Assembly (NCBI GenBank): GCA_013076295.1
Contig: RQOL01000838.1
Span: forward strand, 1-64,000
Reading direction: 5' to 3'
Length of the DNA stretch: 64,000 nucleotides
DNA from: Sanderia malayensis
Taxonomy: Eukaryota > Cnidaria > Scyphozoa > Semaeostomeae > Pelagiidae
Position numbers and translations under genes: made by a program
Shown here: in pieces, positions 10,786-22,150 of the stretch
How positions within the stretch are numbered: the first letter of the stretch is position 1
Layout: each line of letters starts with the position of its first letter
Notes under the pieces: generated by a model
Seen by the model: only the letters and a program-made list of their open reading frames with translations
The model's database searches: none
What the model was told of the DNA's origin: nothing

Positions 10786-11034
10786 GGCCCCGTTTACATG
10801 GGAACGGATCCGCGTGGATCCGTTCCAAAAAAGGTTACGATGGGTGTTTCATTTACACGGGTACGCATGGATCCGTTCCTTTTTGGGAACGGGATCGTAT
10901 CTTTTTTGGTACGCTAGAAAAGCGGATCCATTTGGGTCCGTTCCCGTGTAAACGCTATGCAATCGTTCCCATATCGTACCCAAAAGGCACGGACCTTTTG
11001 GGTCCGTATCTTTTTCTCTCGTGTAAACGGGGCC
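10786..11034. mobile_element. 249-bp MITE, PIF/Harbinger-like, in front of the copia gag start
   Basis: The ends GGCCCCGTTTACA and TGTAAACGGGGCC are perfect inverted copies, flanked by TTA on both sides (10783-10785, 11035-11037). The interior is a string of GGATCCGTTCC-like palindromic blocks. TTA duplications and GG-starting ends fit the Harbinger type. It sits 50 bp upstream of the copia gag ATG, in what should be the leader. Confidence 0.75.
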
Positions 11035-11084
11035 TTAAGTAAATGTATCGACGATTAAAGTTTGGATTTTGTATGTGTTAAGCT

Positions 11085-11545
11085 ATGGCTTCGAGGACTG
11101 ACGATAGAATTTCACGCATTGAGAAATTCGATGGCCAAAACTTTCATCTTTGGAAGTTTAAGATGCAGATGGTATTAGAAGACAAAGACTTATGGAATAT
11201 AGTAACCGGAGAAGAAGTGGAGCCTTCTGGACAAGGTGTTACAGTAGCTGAACAAGGTAGATTCCATAAGTGTGCAAGAAAAGCCCTTGCGACCATTTGT
11301 TTATCGTTATGCGAAAGTCAGCTATTATTGGTGCGTTCAGCTGGAACGGCAAAGGAAGCATGGGAAAGGCCAGAAGGACACTGTGAAACAAAATCGCTTG
11401 CAAACAAGTTATTCCTTCGAAAAAGACATCTTACAGCCACGATGTGTGAAAGTGAACGAATGATTGATCATATAAACAAGCTCAGAAGTTTGGCAGAGCA
11501 GTTGGACTCAGTGGGAACCCCTGCGTCTGAAGATGATCAAGTAGC
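11085..11545 (+). pseudogene. Copia gag, N-terminal part
   Basis: The frame starts at the ATG at 11085 and reads MASRTDDRISRIEKFDG then FHLWKFKMQMVLEDKDLW, typical of the UBN2-type copia Gag capsid domain. LANKLFLRKRHLT and MIDHINKLRSLAEQLDSVG follow. The frame is cut after EDDQVA by the pogo-like insertion at 11548 and resumes at 28518. Gag packages the element RNA in virus-like particles. Confidence 0.85.
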
Positions 11546-12731
11546 TACAGTGGAATCCCGCTATAACGAACCCCGCTTATAACGAACTTCCCGCTATTAC
11601 GAACTAAAGCTCCGGTCCCTTGGATTCTGGGAAGTAAATCCTACTGTAAATACTCCCTGTATAACGAACCCTGGATATAACGAACTTTTGTTATTACGAA
11701 CCAAACCTCCGATCCCCTGACCACAAATACCCTCGATATAACGAATTTTTGAGAAAACGTATCGCGAAGGGTGACGTTTTTCAAGCTTAAGGGTGAAGTT
11801 TTTCAAGCTATGGATGGACTTCTAACATCGAGTCTTTTTTGTGCGAAAATAGGGAACGAAATGCGAAGAAGATCACGTCCCTCTCGAGAGTATATAACGT
11901 AGCAATGAGAAACAAAAAGGGACAAAAGCATATCACTGATTTTTTTGTGTAACAGAACAGAAAGAAATAAAAGTAGATAAAATAGAAATAGTAATGAAAA
12001 AATTGCCATCAAGTGGTAATATCGACTTTGCTTTTGTAATGTTATGATTGCGTCAGTATAAATTGTATCATGTCTGTGTTAAAGTGCCCCTACGGCTTTT
12101 TTTTTATTTGTGAATTCAATAAAACTCGGTACGCTGACTTCAGATCTGAAAATAATTTTTAAATCAGACGCGTAGCTCACGAGTTATAAGGTGTGGAAGT
12201 GTCGATGTTTCGTCATTTTCGCCATTTTCCTTGTCTCACTTTTAGGACTGGGTCGATCCCACTATGACATCATAGTGGGAGCCCCGTTTCTTTCCGTACT
12301 GAAGCAACAAATCTGACGTCGATTTTCTCTCATACTATGGACTCGATATTTGATTTTTTGACTTTGATGATTAGAAACAGGACGGCGCATTATGGCATTG
12401 AAATTTGAAAGGCTTGTGATGAGTTTGCAGCTGTGGGGAGGAATTACAAAATTCCCATGTAGTAGTGGCTGCTCGTTGTGCTCAGTGGCGGCGGGCGTAG
12501 ACCGTGCAATGTTAAAACAGTACAGGATTTCAATAGGATCAAAAACATGATCACAGATATTTGACAAGACCTGAAAATTGTTAGATTTATATGAGAAACT
12601 GACTGGGAAAATATGCCATATCGATGTGTTTAAATACACTGGATAAATCAAGATTTGTAGAGCTTCACAGGATTCAGCTTTATCAGGACGATCGCCCTGA
12701 AGCTGTAACGAGAAGGAAATGGATAGATTTC

Positions 12732-13930
12732 CAGAAGCGTCGTGGGCGGGGGGGCAGGGGGGCAATTGCCCCCCCAAGCGTCGGATTTTCGGAAAATTTC
12801 GGAAATTTGAGATCCGTTCGGCTTTTTGGTTAAATTATGGAATCTTGCAGATTTCTATGTCGCTCAGTCGTAAAATTGATGAAATGTTAGTCAGTTTTGC
12901 GGATTTTTGATCAAAAATTGCATTTGCTTTAACTCAAATTGCAAAGAATCAACTGCAGGCCTTTTTTAACATACAGGATGGTGGCCGCCCAGTCAACAAA
13001 AGTGGCCCCCAGTTAAATTTTATCAACTTAATTTGAATTTGCAATCATGATGATTCAAATGACTCGTTGTGTGTGGAAGCTAACTCCACTGTGTTTTCCA
13101 TTGGGACACCCCCAATGATTTCCCAGTCAGTCCAAAAAGTTGGTCCTAAAATTTTGAGAGAACAATGGGAATTTAGTCACCAGGTATATTAAAGTCGCTC
13201 CTGCCCTAAAAATTGTTTTTAAACGAGTTCTGGCTTCACGAATCTCAAAAAATAACATTCAAGTTCGACTGGCTGCCTAATTTAAACTGGTATTAGCCAC
13301 TAATAGTGGACTTTGGATTTTATAAGTAGTGTTGTAGCTCTTGGAAAATAATCGGGTGGGCTCGACAAGATTATTTTCCCGACTGGGAAAATAATCTTTG
13401 GAGAGAATTTGATTAAAAAAACCACAAAAATGCATTTTGCAGCGATATCTGAGGCACCAAATTTGTAAAATTTCCCCCTTCGGCGGCAACCATGGTGCCG
13501 CCGATGGGAGCCAAAATTATTTTTCATTCGGAAATGCAGTATGTAAGTGTAAGGGCTAGCTCTATTCTCTATTGGATGGCGATGGCGTAGAAAGGCTTTA
13601 TTCTTCCCGTAAAAACATTTTCCTAAAGATGCCCTTTCTCATTGGTCGCTGAGAACTTTCTCAATGCGTGTGGTATCCGTTTGGGGCAATTTGAGCCACG
13701 GTATTTTTCAGTCGGTCCAAAGAAATTTTCATGCAAAAGCCGGTATTAAGTATGTCAACACCCCCAAACTTTTTTAATGTGCTCCCCTGGCGCACATGGC
13801 CACTTTAATTCAGGGAGATATTAAAAATATTGCGCATGCGCATCATGACGTCATTGCATTTTACTTAACCCTCGTCGGAAAATCATTGAATTGTGCCCCC
13901 CCCTATGAGTTCCTACCCACGACGCCCCTG
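12732..13930. mobile_element. hAT-type element, non-autonomous, 8-bp target duplication
   Basis: The termini CAGAAGCGTCGTGGG and CCCACGACGCCCCTG are imperfect inverted copies starting with CAG. TAGATTTC stands immediately outside both ends (12724-12731, 13931-13938), the 8-bp duplication typical of hAT. G/C-homopolymer runs lie next to each end. No transposase frame is seen. A second hAT-like fragment lies inside it. Confidence 0.8.
12956..13789 (+). mobile_element. Right-truncated copy of the CAGGGCCTTTTTTAA hAT-like family
   Basis: From the left terminus (CAGGCCTTTTTTAACATACAG) this matches the full element at 31,022-31,908 over most of its length. Shared markers include GATGATTCAAATGACTCG, TTCCCCCTTCGGCGGCAACC and CAAACTTTTTTAATGTGCTC. 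Homology stops near 13789, so the right terminus is missing. Confidence 0.75.
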
Positions 13931-14295
13931 TAGATTTCATCAATTACCAACGACGGACGAAATTCTAAACTTCGCAGTTAGAAAATGCCAACATGCAACC
14001 ATCAATTTCGGTGCAGTAACGAAATTCATGTGTAGTTGCCCCACGAAGTGGGGCCTTTTAGTCTTGCCCGTACGCGGTGTTGTTGTTGCTGCATCCAGAG
14101 GGAATCAGAAGCAAAAAATTTTCTTCCACACTTCATCACGTGACACAATGACGTTTTCGATATTTGTTGGCATCGAACAAAAGGCGTTTGCTATTGCTTG
14201 CTGGACGATAGGAGGAACTGACCGATCTTGTGTTCTCTTGAGTTATACCTGCTTTACCCAGCCACGCTACAAATTGGTGACAGGAGCACAGGTAT

Positions 14296-15241
14296 GGCTT
14301 CAAGCATTTTACCAACTCCTTTTAATTCTGGGGATTTTGGTGTCTGGATTCGTCAGTTTCAGCGATGTGCTGCCGCTAACAAATGGAATACCGAAGCGCA
14401 ACTCCTCAAGCTTCCAGCCATTCTTGATGGTCCGGCCGCCACATACTATGAAACCCTCTCAGATGGGGATAAAACATCTCTGGACAGCTTGGTCGCCAGT
14501 CTGCACAAGTGTTTTTGCCCTCCAACTGACCGTGAGCGGTATTATCGAGAGTTTGAAGACCATCGCCTTCGCCCCGCAGAAGATCCCACACTCTTTCTTT
14601 GGCGTTTGAAAGAATCACTTCGGAACGCTGAACCGGATTTATCTGCACCGGCTTTTGATGCCTTACTACGCCGGCAGTTCTTTAAAGGGTTGCCCGAAGA
14701 ACTACAATTGAAGTTGTTGCAATCTGATCCTACGCCAACCTTGGCCACAATGACGTCATTCGCTCAGCGGTTTCGTTCACTCCAACGGTTGCCCACCAGC
14801 CCTGCCACTGCATGTGCCGCTGTTGCCACTCACCCCTTGGCCATGGCGGATCAACCTCTGTCCCAACAACAACAACCACAACAGCAACAACAACAACAAT
14901 TACAGCTGGATAACGTTGCTGGCCTACTGAGCAAGCTCGCTGAAGGACAAGCTAGCTTGATCGCTGCAATTTCGTCATCAGCTGCTCGTCAACCATCTTC
15001 TGCCATGCCTCCTCGTCGTCCTGTTTCATCTGTTCGCTGTTTCTTCTGTGGTGAACCTGGTCATATCGTCCGGAATTGCGACAAACGTCAGAGAGCGCAG
15101 AAATGTACCCTTTGCAATGGCTGGGGCCATCATCCACAGAACTGTGCAAATAACTTTGATTCCTCTCAGCCAAGATCTGATCTACGTCAACAACCAGATC
15201 GTAAGTTTCCTTTAAACTTTCAGGGGATGCCTCACTATTAG
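14296..15241 (+). CDS. Gypsy Gag polyprotein with two CCHC zinc knuckles
   Basis: The frame opens upstream but the likely start is the ATG at 14296 (MASSILPTPFNSGDF), 24 bp after the LTR, giving about 314 residues. The capsid-type region includes FPLPxx-like FNSGDFGVWIRQFQR and LLRRQFFKGLPEELQ. A Q-rich linker is followed by CFFCGEPGHIVRNC and CTLCNGWGHHPQNC, two CX2CX4HX4C nucleic-acid-binding knuckles near residues 255-295. The stop is at 15239-15241. This is the only open gag of the stack. Gag would form the particle that packages the RNA. Confidence 0.85.
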
Positions 15242-17364
15242 GTTGGAGTGATGAGCATCCCACTACTTTTGCTTTTGGAACTACTTCTGTTGCTCCACGT
15301 GCCCTAGTTCCTTGCCAACCCCTTGTTTCTTGTAATTTTACTGGTGTACAGTTGTCAGCTCTTGTTGACACAGGGTCAATGCAATTTATTTTGAGTTTTG
15401 ATGCTTTCCAACGCATTTTTCAGAGCTGTACACAGCAAAACATCGTCCCACCGTTACTTGAAAGTAGTTCCAACACTTGTTTATCTATTACTGGACAACC
15501 GTTGCAACCCGCAGGTGCAGCGGTCTTCCAGTTCTCATTCCCTGGTTGTGATTTTGCATTTAAGTTTAAATTTCTTGTATGTAATAATTTGCTACAACCC
15601 TTCCAATGCATTCTGGGATGGGATTTTATTGTTGCCTTTCAGTTACACTTGGCTTATTCCGGGGATTCCTATTTCTTAACTGGGCCACATGGCAGCACTC
15701 CCTTAATACCTTGGGCCCCACCTTCTGGTTCAACTTCCTCATATTGTTCGATCCTGCCCAGTTCTCCTCAGGTGTGTCCGCCTTCTGGCTTTGCCCAGTC
15801 GTCCAGCAAAGGGCCAGTCACCCTCACTCTTGTTGATAATTTTTCCATCCCTGGTCGTAGTGAGTGTATTTTACAAGCTAAGGTACCTCGAGGGTATTTT
15901 GAACAGTTAGGTATGGTGTGTAGTTTAGATGATTCTCCCCTTATCATTGCATCAACCTTGAATCAATCCAGCCATAGTAAGGTCTTTGTACGCGTTTTGA
16001 ACTCCTCGGAGTCTCCAGTCGAATTACATTCTAGTCAGAAGGTTGCCAAATTTCTTCCAGTTGTTGAATCTCTCCCAGCTAGACTGACATCATCTATTGA
16101 TAATATTTGTGCTAGTGTTGTTTGCCAGCCAAGCATGGACCCTTGCACATTGCAAGAGTTAGAGACAGCTGTTAGCTCTAGCTTATCTAGCCATGATCGT
16201 AATCAGTTGTTCCAGACTTTGCTTGAATATCCAGATGTGTTTAACAATGGCTTAGGCCACACTACCGTGACTTCTCATAAGATAAACACAGGTGATTCCC
16301 CTCCAATCCGCCAACGCCCTCGACGCCTGCCCTATCACTACAGAGGTGAGGTTGACAAGCAAGTTCATGATATGCTTACCCAAGGTGTTATCAAGCCTAG
16401 CACAAGCGCCTGATCTTCTCCTATTGTCCTTGTCAAGAAAAAGGATGGGTGTCATCGATTTTGTATTGATTATCGGAAATTAAATTTAGTAACAAAGCAT
16501 GACGCCATTCCCTTGCCTCGAATTGATGACTTACTGGACGCCTTAAATGGGTATAACATCTTTAGTACCTTAGACCTTCGCAGTGGATATTGGCAAGTCA
16601 GTGTAGACCCAGAAGATAGGGAGAAAACAGCTTTCATGACACCTACTGGTTTATATGAATTTTTACGCATGCCATATGGTCTATCCACTACCCCGGCTAC
16701 CTTTTCATGGGCCATAAGTGTTGTCCTGTCTGGTCTCGACTACAAAACTTGCTTGTGCTATTTCGATGATGTAATTGTTTTTTCCAAAGATATCAACCAG
16801 CATTGTGATCGTTTGAAATCTGTTTTAACTGACGCATCAGATGTTGGGCTTGGTGCTGTCTTAACCCAGCTTGAAGACTCAGGCCATGAAAGGGTCATAT
16901 CATATGCCAGTCGAACTCTCACAAGCCGAGAACAGAATTACACAGCAATGGAGAAAGAAGCATTGGCTGTTGTGTTTGCAACTGAACATTTTCGTGTATA
17001 TCTTTTGGGCCGTCAGTTTCAACTCATTACTGATAATAGAGCTTTGAAGTGGCTACATTCTCTCCAAGCTGAAGGTAGAATCGCTAGATGGATTATGACC
17101 CTCCAAGAATTTGATTTTGTTGTTTCACACCGTCCCGGGGCCTCAAACCAAAATGCAGACGCTCTCTCTCGCTTAAATCATAGATGTCCCCCTTCTCTCT
17201 CTGAACCACCCAACCATTCCACGAACACCCCTGTCAACTGCTTTGTTGGTCTTATCCCAGACACAGATTTGTACACAGCTCAACACCAAGACCCCAATAT
17301 TTTGAAGGTCATTGAAATGAAAGAACAGGGATTCCCTCGGCCCCCATCATTTGTGTGGTCCAAA
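15242..17364 (+). pseudogene. Gypsy Pol: protease, reverse transcriptase, RNase H; defective
   Basis: The aspartic protease motif ALVDTGSMQF lies at about 15358. The RT follows with IVLVKKKDGCHRFCIDYR, STLDLRSGYWQV, LRMPYGLSTTPATF and CYFDDVIVFSKD (catalytic FDD). A TGA at 16411 stops the frame just before the RT fingers. After HCDRLKSVL the sequence jumps to DASDVGLGAVL of RNase H, so the RT thumb and connection, about 150 residues, are deleted near 16828. RNase H and the linker HRPGASNQNADALSRL are readable. The frame is cut at 17364 by the BEL/Pao element. Confidence 0.88.
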
Positions 17365-17369
17365 CATCA

Positions 17370-17593
17370 TGTGGAGAACGGAACGAAGACAAAAACATCG
17401 GATAAATATGTACAAAACTGATATATCGAATACTAATGAAACGTGAATACAAAAGCGTAATGTTAGAATGAACGTAATAATAAAAGTGTGAGACATTATG
17501 ATGAGAGCGATACAATATAATTGAGGTTTGGTAACTAATCGAACTAATGTCAATCATATGAATTACTGTCAATCATGCGTGTTCTACTTGACA
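17370..17593 (-). repeat. BEL/Pao 3' LTR
   Basis: Direct repeat of 24337-24560, adjacent to the target copy CATCA at 17365-17369. The purine-poor string GGCCGGGCCCCAGTA lies just upstream on the coding strand, where the polypurine tract is expected; it is a poor tract. Confidence 0.9.
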
Positions 17594-17614
17594 TACTGGG
17601 GCCCGGCCAAAAAG

Positions 17615-18969
17615 CTAATCATGTGACTGATCTATTAGCTGGGCGAAAATTTTGTCTCGAGCAGCGGCAGCTGCGGTCCGTTTCGGACGTGTTGTGACCG
17701 TAGAGTGTTCTGCATGTCCTTCAGACACGTTAGGTTCCTTGTGTGGTTTTCCAACATCCAGTTCTAATGGATAGAGCTTGTTAACCGATCGCGTTGTGTG
17801 GCCGTTTGCTGTGCGTATGCATGCGGCTCTACAAAGATGATCAGAGCCGTACAACAACTTTATGACGACACCCAGTGGCCAGCGATGTCGCGGCGAATCT
17901 GTATCTGCAACGAGGACCACATCACCTTCTTGCAGAACATTTCCAGACGGATGTGTCTTGTTGTTGTGGTGAGCGTGTGTTTCACGAAGGAGTGATAAGT
18001 ATTCAGTTTTAAAACACTGAAGAAAATGGTGATACAAGGTCGTGCGGTGATGTTGAGTGCGTGAAATCTCACTACTATCGCCGAAATTTGGGTCGTAGTC
18101 GACGGAATCGAGCGGAGGATGAGGTAACGAAGTAACGTTGAAGCCGAATAGAAGATGGTTTGGCGTAAGCGGCTGTAGATCATTAATGTCGGAATTGATT
18201 GTCGTAAGGGGACGATCGTTTAAAACAGCTTGAACTTCCTTGATGAGGGTGTAAAGCTCGAAGAGTGAAATGAGTGAACGACCAAGCACTTTTTTCAATA
18301 CTGATTTTGTCAAGCCAATCAATCGCTCATATACACCGCCCCAGTGCTGACTACGTGCCGGTATATATAAGAAGCGAATACGTTTCTGTGCAAGAGCGTT
18401 CTTGAGTGTTGGTGAATCAAAGTGTGCAAGTAGAGTCTGTAGGTCTTGCTCAGCTCGTTTGAATGTTTGAGCGTTGTCAGATAGGATAAGCTGTGGGATC
18501 GAAAAGACACTACAATGACGTCGGAAGGCTTGAAGAAATGTCGATGTACTGAGGTCTTCGACGATTTCTAAGTTGATGGCTCTTGTTGTAAGGCACGTGA
18601 ATAGGCATAGATACACCTTGATGTGATCGCCAGAACGACCTTTTACAGTGAGATGACCCGTAAAATCAATCCCGATGTTTGAAAATGGGCGTAGCGATGT
18701 GTCGTAGCGAAACAGAGGCAACTCTGATGGCGTGGGTAATTGAACATGACGACCTGTAACTTTCTTGCACGTAGCTAACACATTTGGTGAGAAGGCGACG
18801 AGTTGCAGAGCGAGCCGATGGGACCCAAAAGCGATTACGAAGAGCGACAATTGTACCGCCAACACCGACATGATGCATACGAAGATGACACTCTAGAATG
18901 ATAAGATCGGTAAGGCGACAATGACGAGGAAGCAATACGAGCGAGGCTTCGAGAGTAAAACGGCCTTTA
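17615..18969 (-). pseudogene. BEL/Pao integrase and C-terminal domain
   Basis: The N-terminal zinc-binding region (HLRMHHVGVGGT, RFWVPSARSATRRLL) is in a different frame from the core, so a shift lies near 18770. The integrase core has the three acidic motifs: FSNIGIDFTG (D), LSDNAQTF (D) and HWGGVYERLIG (E). NDRPLTTI and LTPNHLLFG follow, then a DUF5641-like tail (GDVVLVADTDSPRHRWPLG). The stop is at 17615, 22 bp before the 3' LTR. Integrase would insert the cDNA into host DNA. Only the frame break disables it. Confidence 0.88.
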
Positions 18970-18974
18970 GTGCG

Positions 18975-20063
18975 TGTAGTATTCATGCAATACCTCATGT
19001 GCACACAGCGTGCACAGCATGTTATATTATGTAATTAGTTATGATGTAATGTAATATTGAATCAGTCAAGATACAGTAAGAGCGGAATGTAGTCGCGTGC
19101 TGACTCCCTCTCGCAAACAACTTCCAAAGATATTACAATGGCGACGAGGATAAACCAACATTAAAGAAAAACGTGGATTAAGACAAACAGATATTTTATG
19201 GCTTGTATTTTGGAAACAGGCAAGATAAGGGTTGCCAGGTCTCAAAGAGAAGATGCTGGTAGAATCACACGATCCCGAATGGCTAGGCCACACGAAGATG
19301 GCGCTAGTGTCAACATTCAAAATGTGATGGAAGGGTTGCCAGATCTCAAAGAGAAGATGCTGGTAGTATCGCAAATACCCAAATGGCCAGGCCACAGAGT
19401 GCTGGTGCTGGTGTAGTCATTTAAAAGCGATGGAAAAGGGTTGCTAGGTCAGATAAAGATGCTAGTATCTCCCGAGTGGCCAGCTCACGAGAAACGCTGA
19501 GACTGGTGGAGTCACTCAAAATTGTCCGACAAGAACAGAAGTCAGTCCAATACTGTTTGCACCACACGTAAAAGAAAAACAAGGATGGTTACAATTACAC
19601 AACGATATCGACACACAGCAAGCAGAAACAAGACATTCAAGACAGACATCGAAATATTGAAATCAAGCAAACTCAGGAATACGAGAAGAAGTTGACAGTG
19701 AAGGGGAAGAGAAGGGAGTGTCGACTCCAGCACAGACAGAACGACGAAACAACAAGCGACTACAAGAAGCCAACGTGACAAGTAGCAATAACGAGCTATT
19801 AGTAACCTAGCAATGGACGTGTCATTTTTCTTTTTAGCCTGACAATTTGATTTCATTGATTACTTGTATTTTATTTATTTAGTCCCAAGTAAGGGAGGGA
19901 TGTAGTATTCATGCAATACCTCATGTGCACACAGCGTGCACAGCATGTTATATTATGTAATTAGTTATGATGTAATGTAATATTGAATCAGTCAAGATAC
20001 AGTAAGAGCAGAATGTAGTCGCGTGCTGACTCCCTCTCGCAAACAACTTCCAAAGATATTACA
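18975..20063 (+). mobile_element. Short non-autonomous LTR element (TRIM-like) inside BEL/Pao
   Basis: Two 163-bp direct repeats (18975-19137, 19901-20063; TGTAGTATTC...GATATTACA) differ at about one base and enclose 763 bp. GTGCG stands on both sides (18970-18974, 20064-20068). TGGCGACGAGGATAAACC directly follows the first LTR as a primer-binding-site-like string, and AAGTAAGGGAGGGA precedes the second as polypurine tract. There is no coding capacity. Inside are three copies of a 104-105 bp unit. It lies opposite to its host element and splits BEL/Pao pol between RNase H and integrase. Confidence 0.88.
19230..19540 (+). repeat. Triple 104-105 bp repeat inside the TRIM-like element
   Basis: Units begin with GGTTGC at 19230, 19334 and 19439. 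The first two share CTCAAAGAGAAGATGCTGG and a GGCCAGGCCACA-like block; the third is more diverged. The function is unknown. A packaging or dimerisation signal is possible but not shown. Confidence 0.7.
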
Positions 20064-20068
20064 GTGCG

Positions 20069-21996
20069 AACGAGACCATCGTTGTCGAGAAACAAATTTA
20101 ATTGACGTACAATTGGTGGCGCAATCTTCTTGTCATGTGAATCGTGGGATGACAGGTACAAAACGACTTGTGGATAACAGCGTAACTTTTCAGATTTGAA
20201 CCATGCGCGCTCGATAGCTTCAATTTCAGATGTACTTGGGGGTCCGGTTGTGCCGGTCCGATGACAAAAGCGATAAACGTAGACAGACGTTGCTAATAGT
20301 CGCGAATAACTATTGAAGCGGTTAACGTCGATAACATTTCCGATACTGAATTCTTGTGTGTGCACATGTTGGTCAGTGACGGCGCCAAGAACCACGGCAG
20401 ACGATGTCGAAGGTTTTGGCCAGGGTGGCCAGGATGGTGGATCGCAAAGCCATTTAGGCCCATGCTGCCACAAGGCTGAGGTTGTAAGCGATGCAGTGGA
20501 GCAACCACGTGAGGCAAGATCAGCAGGATTATCTGTTGTGGAGGTGTGTCCCCAGAATGACGACGGAAATTTGCTATTGATTGCATCTACTTTGTTTTGA
20601 ACGAATTGCTTAAGCTTGCACTTCGAGTTGAGCCAAAATAGCGCGATTTCTGAGTCCGTCCACAGATGGACAGAAACACTTTGGAAATCGTTCGTGAGGA
20701 TGTTGAGAAGAGTGTCACAATATTGTGAGCCAAGGAACATAGCACTTAATTCTAACTGTGGAATTGTAAGGTTGATTTTGTTGCGAGCAACTAACTTGGA
20801 CTTTGAACCAAGTAGAAAACTGCCGGCTCCCTGAGTGAGGTAAGCCGTGACGCCAAGGGCAGACTTACTGGCATCAGTAAACACGTGTAGGGCTACTGGT
20901 TGGGCTTTGGCGAAACTGATCCAGCGTGGAGAGTGGACCTCTGAAGCAGCTTGTAGATCATTTTGGATTTTCTGCCATTTTGCAACTTGACTGGGGGGCA
21001 AAGGTTGATCCCAACCAAACTTTTCGTCCCATAAAGCGGCAATGTAAAGGTGAGCTATTAGTGTAACGGGGGACAACATGCCGAGAGGATCGTACAATTT
21101 GCTTGTCATCCTGAGGACCTTGCGTTTTGTGAGTGTGGTGCTGGCTGAAGCGAAGGTTAACGCTGGAAACGAGATATCATCGTTACGTGTGTTCCAGGAA
21201 AGTCCCAAAATAGAAACAATAAAGGACTTGGTACTTGTGCTGTGTTCTTTTGCAAGGTCACACAGTAATTTAGAATTTGAACACCATTGGCGAAGAACGA
21301 AATTGCCTTGTTTCATAAGATGACGTGCTTCGTGAAAATATGACATCGTATCTGCCTCGTTATCAACGCCGGAAAGGAGGTTATCAACATAAAGCTTCTC
21401 TGAAATGTCAACAGCGACTGGAGTACGAAATTGTTCCAAATGATGTAATAGAACGGCTCCTAAGGACATAGGGCTACTTGTATGACCAAAGACAATGGTG
21501 GTATATATTATGTGTATGCACAAATGTCTTTAGTAGGATCATTGTCTTTATACCAAAGAAAACGAACAAAGGGACGATCCTCTTCACGCAGCTTTATGTG
21601 TAAAAATGCGCGCTGGATATCTGCTACGAAGGCATATTGTGGAAAACGAAATCTGAGAAGTAGTTCTACGAGATTGTTCAAGAGACACGGTCCTGTGTAT
21701 AAGCAATCGTTGAGACTCACTTTTCCGGAATTAGCAACGAAAACAATACGCAGGGGGGTGGTTTCAGAATCTTTCAGCACAAAGAAGTGCGGCAAATAGT
21801 GACATCCCTCTTCAGGCCAGGGCTGGCTTAAATTCGAAAGTTCTTCAATGTACCCTTTAGCTAAATGTTCGTCCATTACTTTGCAGCATTGGTCCATAAG
21901 GCCTAGCTTATTTAAACGTGTGGTCACTTGAGTAAGACGGTTTGTACAAAGGCTGAGATTGGATGGCAACGGAGGGTGTTCATCTTTCCAGGGCAA
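20069..21996 (-). pseudogene. BEL/Pao reverse transcriptase and RNase H
   Basis: RT motifs in order: HYLPHFFVLKDSETTPLRIV, FVADIQRAFLHIKL (catalytic Asp), a one-base frameshift near 21510, then VFGHTSSPMSLGAVL and EKLYVDNLLSG, where the usual YVDD is YVDN. The connection region SKLYDPLGMLSP, RNase H with VFTDASKSALGV and PQLELSAM, and HTSTTDNPADLASRG follow. The frame runs into the short LTR element at 20068. The enzyme would copy the element RNA to DNA in the particle. Confidence 0.88.
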
Positions 21997-22150
21997 AGGA
22001 GCGAAATATTGACCATCACGAAATTCAACGCGTTGTTGGTAATCATGAATAAATGCGTTAGCTTTTTTTTTGTCGTTGTCGTAATTTAGAGATTGATGTT
22101 GCAGAATTATTTCGAATTGAACAGAGAGCTCGGCATTGTCAACTAGATTT

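Larger units (their letters stand above)
12084..14224. other. 2.1-kb foreign segment replacing the middle of the gypsy 5' LTR
   Basis: Compared with the 3' LTR, the 5' LTR lacks about 189 bp (matching 28030-28218) and has this segment instead. It holds a complete hAT element (12732-13930). The flanks (12084-12731, 13939-14224) are unassigned; they include a short palindrome around TGACATCATAGTGGG near 12270 and a hairpin GCCCCACGAAGTGGGGC near 14039. No matching ends or target duplication were found, so replacement rather than simple insertion is likely. Confidence 0.55.

Noticed and set aside
12262..12777. 171-codon minus-strand frame.
   Set aside because: No recognisable motif; it crosses the target site and terminus of the hAT element at 12,732, so it is probably chance.
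13893..14609. 238-codon plus-strand frame.
   Set aside because: It runs through the end of a hAT element, the gypsy LTR and the start of gag in the wrong frame; the real gag is 14296-15241.
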